In this document: one piece after another, positions 1 through 6,800 of the stretch | How the letters are laid out: every line of letters begins with the position of its first letter | Numbering within the stretch: the first letter of the stretch is position 1 | Assembly: GCA_937927795.1 (NCBI GenBank) | Contig: CALBSF010000192.1 | Location: 1 to 15,583, forward strand | DNA length: 15,583 nucleotides | Source of the DNA: an uncultured Rickettsiales bacterium | Lineage (GTDB): Bacteria > Pseudomonadota > Alphaproteobacteria > Rickettsiales > UBA1997 | Direction: 5' to 3' | Program-made: the position numbers and the translations under genes | The notes under the pieces: generated by a model | Seen by the model: only the letters and a program-made list of their open reading frames with translations | What the model was told of the DNA's origin: nothing | Database searches by the model: none

Positions 1-1
1 T

Positions 2-172
2 GATAACCGGGATGATGGGGATAAGCAAAGAGGATTCTATTGTGGGGCATCTTCGATAGGTTCAAGAAATAAAGATGATTACGCGGGTTTTATAAGATAT
101 TCCTTAAGAAGCTCTTTAAAGGGAGATTATACTTTAACGAATTTAGGATTTAGGTGTGCGTATGATTTATAA
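2..172 (+). CDS. Formylglycine-generating-enzyme/SUMF1-type protein, C-terminal end (5' partial)
   Basis: An open frame enters from the left edge and runs 56 codons to TAA at 170-172. Its end, with RYSLRSSLKGDY and then NLGFRCAYDL, has the arginine-rich stretch and GFRCA closing motif typical of FGE-sulfatase (SUMF1) domains. In this superfamily the fold either oxidises a sulfatase cysteine to formylglycine or serves a different role, as in NirV-like proteins encoded near copper nitrite reductases. The catalytic region lies outside the window, so activity cannot be judged. The next gene, an SCO1/SenC-like remnant, starts 11 bases before this stop, which suggests they were once co-translated. 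SUMF1-type and SCO-type genes occurring side by side fits a copper-enzyme locus, but that reading is inference. The family call is fairly sure; the specific role is not. Confidence 0.75.
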   Translation, partial: DNRDDGDKQRGFYCGASSIGSRNKDDYAGFIRYSLRSSLKGDYTLTNLGFRCAYDL

Positions 173-362
173 AAATATGTGGCTTATTGTTTTGTTGTTT
201 GTCAGTTTTTTTTCAGTAGCTTTTTCATCTGAAACCTCTCTCTATCAATTGAATACAAAATGGACAGATGAAAAAAATAAAGATTTTATCAGGATTTGTA
301 CTGTGTTCTTTCGGTTGTTATGCTTTGTTTTCTTAAAAAAATATCGACATGATAAATTATGA
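162..362 (+). pseudogene. SCO1/SenC-like copper chaperone, truncated remnant
   Basis: From ATG 162 the frame encodes a signal peptide (hydrophobic residues about 5-20, cleavage likely after VAFS) and then LYQLNTKWTDEKNKDF, which resembles the beginning of mature SCO1/SenC proteins, where a Trp-Thr-Asp element precedes the redox domain. Homology then stops at about base 290. The remaining 24 or so residues to the stop at 360-362 lack the CxxxC copper-binding motif, and neither other frame restores it. SCO proteins are normally about 190-210 residues, so this is a 5' fragment of about 66 codons. The ATG overlaps the preceding SUMF1-type gene, and the tail runs over the start of the phosphotransferase at 349. 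An insertion or deletion joining foreign DNA near 290 is the simplest explanation. The assignment rests on a short stretch. Confidence 0.5.
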
Positions 363-1227
363 AATTTTAGTAAAAAAACTTTTAGTTCAACAATTTCCTC
401 AATATTTTGGTCTATCAATAAAGCCAGTTGAAATTCAAGGACATGATAATCGTACCTTTCGACTTGGTGATGATATGTTAATACGCTTACCAAGTTCTGA
501 AATTTATGCCGCAAAAGTTTTAAAAGAACAAAAATGGTTGCCATTTTTAGCTAAATATATTTCTTTAAAAATTCCAAGACCCATTGCTATTGGAAAGCCT
601 TGCAATATATATCCATGGCACTTTTCAATTTATGAATTTATTGATGGAAATAGTGCTAATGAATTAGAAATTGATGATTTAGCTTTGGAAAAAATTGCTT
701 TTGATTTGGCAAATTTTTTAAAGGAATTACAAGCTATTAATATTGATGATGCGCCTGCACCTGGTAGACATAATTTTTTTCGTGGCGGAAATTTAAAAAT
801 TTACGAAGAAGAAGCAAGATTGGCAATAAGCAATCTGAAAGATTTTATTGATGTTAAATCTGCCACAAGCTTGTTAAACAAAGCTTTAGAATCGAGTTGG
901 AATAAAAATCCAATTTGGATTCACGGCGATTTAGCGGCCGGAAATATCATAATTAAAAATCAGAAATTAGTTGGAATTATTGATTTTAGTGGAATTGCGG
1001 TTGGTGATCCAGCTTGTGATTTGACAATTGCCTGGACTTTATTTAAAAATGAAAGCCGTAAAATTTTTCACCAAAATCTCGATTTAGACGATAATACTTG
1101 GAATCGAGCTCGCGGCTGGGCTTTATGGAAGGCGGCAATTGAGTTAGTTAGTGGTCTTGATAATAAAGATTTTACTAAAGTTAAAGAGTGGAAAAAAATT
1201 ATTGATGAAATTCAGCTTATAAGCTGA
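349..1227 (+). CDS. Aminoglycoside phosphotransferase (APH) family protein
   Basis: A 292-residue kinase-fold phosphotransferase of the APH/choline-kinase superfamily, of normal length. An N-terminal lobe (GHDNRTFRLGDDMLIRLPS, 31-49) precedes the helix IYAAKVLKEQKWLP (52-65). The Brenner motif is WIHGDLAAGN (190-199), with catalytic D194 and N199. The metal-binding IIDFSG (210-215) is followed by GDPACDL (219-225). The C-terminal helix RARGWALWKAA (253-263) is typical of the family. It would transfer phosphate from ATP or GTP to a small molecule or antibiotic in the cytoplasm; the substrate cannot be read from the sequence. No clear Shine-Dalgarno site precedes ATG 349, which follows A-rich DNA. 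The gene is the first of a plus-strand cargo block, and a 24-base palindrome spans its stop. A second APH fragment lies 340 bases downstream, so the family was duplicated or replaced here. Confidence 0.9.
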   Translation: MINYEILVKKLLVQQFPQYFGLSIKPVEIQGHDNRTFRLGDDMLIRLPSSEIYAAKVLKEQKWLPFLAKYISLKIPRPIAIGKPCNIYPWHFSIYEFIDGNSANELEIDDLALEKIAFDLANFLKELQAINIDDAPAPGRHNFFRGGNLKIYEEEARLAISNLKDFIDVKSATSLLNKALESSWNKNPIWIHGDLAAGNIIIKNQKLVGIIDFSGIAVGDPACDLTIAWTLFKNESRKIFHQNLDLDDNTWNRARGWALWKAAIELVSGLDNKDFTKVKEWKKIIDEIQLIS

Positions 1228-1233
1228 ATTTTT
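1208..1233 (+). terminator. Palindromic terminator at the end of the APH gene
   Basis: Bases 1208-1231 form a perfect 24-base palindrome (arms AAATTCAGCTTA and TAAGCTGAATTT), ending in a run of five T at 1229-1233. The APH stop codon TGA (1225-1227) lies inside the right arm. A strong stem followed by T residues fits a rho-independent terminator; because the arms start with AAA and end with TTT, it could work in both directions. The perfect symmetry leaves no loop, so three or four central bases would have to open. Confidence 0.6.
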
Positions 1234-1563
1234 AATCAGTAATTTCAATATATAAACTGACACTTCTATTTAGATTTAACTGATTTTGCATAGTAATTCC
1301 ATGCGTTATTTGACAATTTTGGTAAAATCTAATTTCACCACAGTAAGACAATTAAAATTATTCTATGTCTATTATATCATGTCCGTTAAATTAGATTTAT
1401 CGTCATTTTAGAGACATGGAATAATTAGACCTAAAGATAAAATTCGAAAAGTAAAACACCTTAATTTAAATTTCTGGAAATGAAAAAGTGGCTTCCAGCC
1501 TCTAGGATCAGTGGCTTAGTTAAAATCCTATGGGAATTTTCCCCTAAATGTGCAATTTTACCC
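1232..1563. other. Noncoding, hairpin-rich interval between the two APH sequences
   Basis: About 330 bases without a credible gene. The first half holds a nested inverted repeat (1297-1422). The second half has three short hairpins in a row: CTGGAA 1474-1479 with TTCCAG 1493-1498; TAGGAT 1503-1508 with ATCCTA 1525-1530; and GGGAA 1532-1536 with TTCCC 1539-1543. An open frame from ATG 1480 runs through this part into the APH fragment, but its first 28 residues resemble nothing I know. I read the interval as the remains of an inserted repeat or of the lost 5' part of the second APH gene. Confidence 0.5.
1297..1422. repeat. Nested imperfect inverted repeat, possible miniature element
   Basis: ATTCCATG at 1297-1304 is complementary to CATGGAAT at 1415-1422. 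Inside it AAATCTAATTT at 1325-1335 is exactly complementary to AAATTAGATTT at 1388-1398. The spacers between outer and inner pairs are 20 and 16 bases, so the arms align as one imperfect inverted repeat of roughly 35-40 bases around a core of about 52 bases. Short AT-rich words pair by chance, but two nested pairs in register make an element or a folded RNA plausible. No transposase is encoded. Confidence 0.4.
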
Positions 1564-1692
1564 AATACTTGGCAGAGAGCGAGAGGTTGGGCTTTATGGA
1601 AGGCATGTTTTGAAATTGTAAATTGTGATGAGAAATCGGATTATTATTTATATTGGCTTAAGATTTTAGAAAATATTTTAACAACTATATGA
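1564..1692 (+). pseudogene. 3' fragment of a second APH-family phosphotransferase
   Basis: From about base 1564 the frame reads NTWQRARGWALWKACFEIV, matching the C-terminal helix of the intact upstream APH protein (NTWNRARGWALWKAAIELV, residues 249-267). It then continues to a normal-looking end at TGA 1690-1692. Nothing upstream encodes the HGDxxxxN or IIDF catalytic motifs, so only the last 42 residues or so of a roughly 290-residue enzyme remain. The match is imperfect in both protein and DNA, so this is a diverged paralogue and not a recent partial copy. Its stop overlaps the GNAT start as ATGA, showing that the lost gene was co-translated with that acetyltransferase. The open frame extends back to ATG 1480, but that part is not recognisable. 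Confidence 0.7.
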
Positions 1693-2147
1693 TTAGAAGT
1701 TGCACAAAATCAGACATATATTGGATGGTTAATTTGAGCCATGCAAAAAGAGCTGTTTACGAAAAACATCAAAAACAATTTTGGAAAATGGCCAAAGATT
1801 CTGATGAAATTCAAGTTAAATGGTTTGAAGAATTGCTGAAACAAAAAGATATAATTGCCTTAGCTGATGAAAATAAAAAAGGCTTTATAATTGGAAAATT
1901 AATTACTCCGCCAGAAGTTTATGATGCTGGATTAACTCTAATGATTGATGATTTTTGTGTTGCAGAAGAATCTTTGTGGTCAAGAGTTGGCGCTGAATTA
2001 ATAAATGAAATTAAAAAAATTGCCAAAAATAAGAACGCTACACAAATCCTTGTTGTAAGTGGCCATCACGATGAAGCGAAAAATAATTTTTTAAGAGAAG
2101 AAAAGTTGGTAATAGCTTCAAATTGGTATGTTCAGAGTATTTCTTGA
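1689..2147 (+). CDS. GNAT-family N-acetyltransferase
   Basis: This 152-residue protein has the layout of a GNAT acetyltransferase, which moves an acetyl group from acetyl-CoA to an amine. Visible landmarks are an N-terminal strand and helix (MIRSCTKSDIYWMVNLSHAKR), a YEKHQKQFWKMA helix (24-35), the PPEVYDAGLTLMIDDFCVAE strands (74-93) and the acetyl-CoA-loop helix region LWSRVGAELINEI (96-108). These are followed by the ILVVSGHHDEAKNNFLRE strand-helix (120-137) and a closing SNWYV. The usual Q/RxxGxG/A loop appears in the relaxed form SRVGA. The ATG overlaps the stop of the APH fragment (ATGA), so this gene was the second cistron of an APH-GNAT pair; it may now depend on readthrough or a new promoter. 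The substrate is unknown; an antibiotic-modifying role is suggested only by its neighbours. Confidence 0.8.
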   Translation: MIRSCTKSDIYWMVNLSHAKRAVYEKHQKQFWKMAKDSDEIQVKWFEELLKQKDIIALADENKKGFIIGKLITPPEVYDAGLTLMIDDFCVAEESLWSRVGAELINEIKKIAKNKNATQILVVSGHHDEAKNNFLREEKLVIASNWYVQSIS

Positions 2148-2233
2148 TGATGATTATTAAAATTTACATAAAATTTAAATCCATTAGTACTACCCCTTAT
2201 TGGAAGAGAATAATCTAATAACACGAAATAAAT

Positions 2234-3364
2234 ATGCCAAAACACGAAGATCGCACAGCAAATTACGATAAATTATCAGTAAGATTGCGCGATCTGCCTG
2301 ACGAAGAAGTTACAAAACTTCTAGCATCAGGAAAGCCTATTGGATCTAGCATGGGCGCTTATGCGCTTGAAATAGATGGAATTCAAGTATTTGCCAAACA
2401 AATTGCAATTTCCGATCTTGAATTTGCCAATCGAAAACCAGATGGCAGTTTTTCAACAGCAAATATTTTTAATTTACCGTCTTGTTATCAATATGCCTTT
2501 AATTCTGCTGGTTTTGGTGCTGGTCGGGAATTAGCAGCACATCAAATGACAACCAATTGGGTTTTGAGTGGTCAATGTCCTCATTTTCCTATAACTTATG
2601 GTTATAAGATGCTAGATAGAGATCCAACTCCTGTCAAAGATTTACCATCAGAAGAGCAGCGCGCAGAATTTAGAAAATATTGGAATGGTTCTAAAAAAAT
2701 AGAGGATCGTATGGATGCGCTATACGGCGCTACAAAATCTGTTGTGGTTTTTATGGAGAGCATTCCACAAACATTAGATTCTTATATTCATCCTAAAGCA
2801 GGAGAAACAAGAAGACCCGATATGGTAAAAGTTGAAGAAGGAATAATTAGAGCAACTGCTTTTATGGAGAGTCAAGGAATGATGCATTTTGATGCTCATG
2901 GAGGCAATATTTTGGTTGATGATGAAGGGCAAGTTTATTTTGCTGATTTTGGCATGGCACTTTCTAAAGATTTTGAATTAAGCGCAGAAGAGACAAAATT
3001 TTTAGAAGAAAATCATGGTTATGATAGATCTCAAGCCCTTGCAAGCTTGTGTCGTCATCCTAAAGATAAAGCAACAAAGGTGGAATTACCGATTTTACCA
3101 GAAGTAAAAGAAACATCAGATCGCTACAAGCCATTAGCAATAAAATTTAAAGAATTTTCTGATGCTTTTAGAGGTGATGATACAAAATCGGTTAGATATC
3201 CGGCTGAAGAAATGAGTAAATTATATCAGGAACAAAGAGCATCATATAGAGAAAGAAAAATGGAAGGATTGGACTTGGCTAGTAAACCAGATTTATGGGT
3301 TGAAAAAATGCGAAAACAAAAGGAAGAAAGGAGTAAATCAGCGTCAGGGGCACATGAGGTGTGA
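2234..3364 (+). CDS. Protein-kinase-fold protein (Ser/Thr-kinase-like or phosphotransferase)
   Basis: This 376-residue protein carries the full set of kinase-fold landmarks: a glycine-containing loop IGSSMGAYALEIDG (36-49), a candidate ATP lysine K55 in VFAKQI, and a C-helix glutamate E99 in GAGRELAAHQM. The catalytic loop HFDAHGGNIL has D220 and N225, and the metal-binding DFG is at 238-240. All key residues are present, so it should be active. The HFDAH loop and RELAAHQMTTNWVL helix recall a group of kinase-like proteins I associate with actinomycetes, which suggests horizontal transfer; this is a recollection, not a search. The C-terminal 70 residues are charged and lysine-rich, with no membrane segment or signal peptide. 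Its target could be a protein, a drug, or a host factor if secreted. No clear ribosome-binding site precedes ATG 2234. It sits between two acetyltransferases in the same direction. Confidence 0.75.
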   Translation: MPKHEDRTANYDKLSVRLRDLPDEEVTKLLASGKPIGSSMGAYALEIDGIQVFAKQIAISDLEFANRKPDGSFSTANIFNLPSCYQYAFNSAGFGAGRELAAHQMTTNWVLSGQCPHFPITYGYKMLDRDPTPVKDLPSEEQRAEFRKYWNGSKKIEDRMDALYGATKSVVVFMESIPQTLDSYIHPKAGETRRPDMVKVEEGIIRATAFMESQGMMHFDAHGGNILVDDEGQVYFADFGMALSKDFELSAEETKFLEENHGYDRSQALASLCRHPKDKATKVELPILPEVKETSDRYKPLAIKFKEFSDAFRGDDTKSVRYPAEEMSKLYQEQRASYRERKMEGLDLASKPDLWVEKMRKQKEERSKSASGAHEV

Positions 3365-3404
3365 AACTAGAATATTTAAAACTCAACCCTCGTTCTCTAG
3401 CATT

Positions 3405-3878
3405 ATGAAAAATCAAATCACAATCAAACTCTACAAAGAAAGTGACTCACAAGCTTTAGCTAATATTTATTACAACACAATTCACCATATAAATAGCAAA
3501 GATTATTCCAAAGAGCAAATCGAGGCTTGGGCGCCGAAATCCTGTCTTGAATTAGAAGGTTGGCAGAAAAAGTGGAAAAAATTACCGCCTATCGTTGCGC
3601 GCTGTAATGATATAATTGTTGGTTTTGCAGAATTTGAAAATAATGGCCATATTGATTGTTTTTATGTTCACCATGAGTGTCAAGGTAATGGAGTTGGCTC
3701 AGCCTTAATTGGAGAAATTATAAAACAGGCTAAAATAAAAAATGTTTCCAGAATTTTTTCTGAGGTTAGCATAACTGCAAAACCGTTTTTTGAAAAAATG
3801 GGCTTTATAGTTGCAAAAGAACAGCTAGTTAATATTCGTGGAGTAGAACTTAAAAATTTTGTTATGGAAAAAATATAA
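3405..3878 (+). CDS. GNAT-family N-acetyltransferase, YafP-like
   Basis: A 157-residue GNAT protein. The ATG at 3405 is chosen because the recognisable fold starts right there (ITIKLYKESDSQALANIYYNT); an in-frame extension back to 3300 would overlap the kinase gene and encode unlike, basic sequence. The N-terminal part with YSKEQIEAWAP (34-44) is characteristic of the YafP-type subgroup. The acetyl-CoA loop is QGNGVGSAL (93-101), an exact Q/RxxGxG match, following IDCFYVHHE. Motif B is AKPFFEKMGF (125-134). It acetylates an unidentified amine substrate in the cytoplasm. The kinase gene ends 40 bases upstream, so the two may share a transcript. Its stop is 2 bases from the stop of the convergent relaxase gene. 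Confidence 0.85.
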   Translation: MKNQITIKLYKESDSQALANIYYNTIHHINSKDYSKEQIEAWAPKSCLELEGWQKKWKKLPPIVARCNDIIVGFAEFENNGHIDCFYVHHECQGNGVGSALIGEIIKQAKIKNVSRIFSEVSITAKPFFEKMGFIVAKEQLVNIRGVELKNFVMEKI

Positions 3879-3880
3879 TT

Positions 3881-6800
3881 CTATATATGAATTTGCACTT
3901 GATTTACATGATGTTGATCTAGCTGTTTTTGCACCTCATGAATTCCTGACAATTTATGAAGATCATTAAAATCAGTCGGCATTTCATCTTTGTGAGCCAA
4001 AGTAAAATTAGGTAATATAACCTTAGCACCATATTTCTGCGCCGCTAATTCCGCCCTCTCCTTTCCAACATTATGCTCTTTCCATAAATCATTGTCAGCA
4101 GCAATTGTAAATTCTTTATTTGGATGAGCTTCTTTTAAATTTTTTAGCACATGTTCAATATTACCGGCATCAAATGTAACCGCTACTGGCTTATTTGTGG
4201 CAAGATTTATAGAAACTGCCGTAGCAAAACCTTCAGCTAGATAAATTTCTTTTGAATCTTTAATTTTTTCTGCATCAATCATAAAGAAATTGCCTTGTTT
4301 TTTACCGCCTTTCAAAAAAGTTTTATTACCTTCGTTATCTATAAACTGAAGGGAGTGTAGCTTTCCTTTGACATCATATAGTGGCACAACAAGTTTATCA
4401 TCTTTGGTGAATTTAACTCCGTTAATGACTTTCTGATTGATGCCTTTTTTCTGCAAATATTTATTATTTGTTGTATTAAGAAGACCGGATTTAAAGAAAC
4501 CTTCAAAATATTTTTTAGCATTGTCAGCAACTTGTTTTTCCTCTGAAATTCTCTTTTCTTCCTGCTCTTTGCGCGCCTTATTATCAAGCTCTTGTTTTTT
4601 GACCAAATCTTCTTTGGAAATTATAGATATTTTTTTCTTATCTTTAATGCTGTTTAAACCCCAATCAAAATATTCTCCGGTCTTGTAATTCTTGATATAT
4701 CCGGCCTCGCCATACCAACAAATTTCATATTCCTTTTTCTGGCCAAAGCGAATTTTTTCACTTTTGTTTTCTAAAGATTTTTCAACCGCTTCTACCGCAT
4801 TTGGTGCATCAATTTTTATTGCAGATTTTATTGCCTCTATAAAATAATCTCTGATTTCAGGCTGGCTATAATTGACAATAAATTGTTTCTTCTCCAAATG
4901 TTGTTTTTCCACGCGTGAATTTTCAACTTGTGGCTTGGAAGCAGGCTTAATCATGTTGATACCAAGATGAGCAATATCTTGATGTTCTCTGGCACTTATT
5001 TCTACGCCAGTATTTTCTTTTAATTTTTCTATTACTTTTTCTTTATCATCAGTAATAACAATTGCTCTTTCTTCAGCTCTAGAAATTTCAACATAGAAGT
5101 TTTTTTGCGAGGTTAATTTATCTCTTGTGCTTTCGCAAACTGCTATAACATTTTGACATGTTAAACCTTGAGCCTTATGGGCAGTGACAGCGTATGAATA
5201 ATCTAGATGTTTAATTTCAGGAGAACTCTTTTTTATCTTTATTTCTTTGCCATTATTATCGAGTTTAAAATAAAAATTTAGTCGATCAATTTTTGATAAG
5301 ATTGCTCCATCAGAATTAATTATTTTTAACTCTGGAATGCTGCGATTGAAGGCGACTCTATCACCTTCGCGAAATATTCTTTCATTTCTTGAGAAAACCT
5401 CAAAATAGTTTTTAGCTGCTTTGCCCTTGAGCTTTATTGGATTAAAAGTTTGGGTTGTAAAAAGACCTGTTTTGATAGTAACAAGATTTTCTTTGGCATC
5501 AATTTTAGTTACTTGGCAATAAGTATTTCTTTTGACTCCAATAAAATTTCTGTCTTTGGAAAATAAAATTACATCACCTTCCCTAAACCTGTAAGCCCTT
5601 GTTTTCTCTGCTTCTGAAAGATTTTTATTCTGATATATTTCCGAAACATGTTCTTTATTTTGTGTCTGTTGTTTTCTTTCCTCGTAAATTAATCTGCTGA
5701 TTTCGCTATTTACTTCTTCTCTGGTTTCATTCGCAGGAGTAAGAATTATAGAATTATTTCGCGAGGCTTGCGGCAGTTCCATGAATTTCTTTACAGCTAA
5801 ATTGGCAACATCTTTTGTTTCGTGAACATCATATTCTATCTCTTTAAAAGCTTTCTCAATATCCCTTTTAATTGTTGAATAAACAGCAGATTTAAGCTGG
5901 GGATTTTTTTGCCTTATAATTTCTCTCATATCAGCAAAGGGCATTCCATTTCTTTGCATTTCGTAAAAAGGAACTCCGGCTTCAACAGAATCTAACTGCC
6001 TTCTATCACCAACCAAAACTAATTTAAATTTTAATTCAGAGGCAATTGTTAGCAGATTTTTCATTTGCACAGTTGAAATCATACTCGCTTCATCAACTAC
6101 AATTACCTTATCCTTAAATTCTTCGCGCATTTCAACCCTGCCCTTCTCTGTTCCCCTGCCCATTGCCACTCCATCATATTGCATCAAAAATCTTTGCAAG
6201 GTCATAGATTCAATATCAGCAGCAATATTTAGATTCCTTGTAGCCACACCTGTAGGAGAAAGACCTAATAGTTGATAACCTTCGGATTTAGCAATTTGAT
6301 TAACTGTATTTAGCATGAATGTTTTACCTACTCCAGCAAAACCCTGAATACCGGTAATCATATCTTGATTGCTTAAAATAAGCTCTGCGGATCTTTTTTG
6401 GCCATCATTTAATTTTGATAAAACATCAGAATATTTATCAAGATTCGTAGTAATTGAATTATGCTTATTTCTGCCGGCAATCATCATTTTTATAATTGCA
6501 TTTTCTTTTGCTAAAAGATCGGCGGTTGTATAGGTGTTTTTTTCCAGACCGTCTTTTTTAACCGGCAATAATTTATCTTTGGCAACAAGAGCATTAACAG
6601 CTTTTGTGATATGACTTAAATTTGTATTGGAAAGAGTGTCATTAAGTGCGGTTGATATAATTTCATTTTTGGTAAAGACGGTTTTTCTTTCACTTAAATG
6701 TTTAACTGCAAAATCAACAGCCTGTTTAGCTGTAATAGCTGTCTCAGACCGCATGTCCAAAACAGGCTTGTGGATTGTTTTGATCTCTTTTGAAGATGAT

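Noticed and set aside
1310..1328. Possible promoter with TTGACA at 1310-1315
   Set aside because: The only nearby -10-like sequence is 7 bases away and nothing suitable lies at 16-18 bases; AT-rich DNA gives many such matches.
3300..3404. Longer N terminus for the second GNAT, starting at 3300
   Set aside because: It would overlap the kinase gene by 65 bases and add 35 basic residues unlike a GNAT; the fold begins exactly at ATG 3405.
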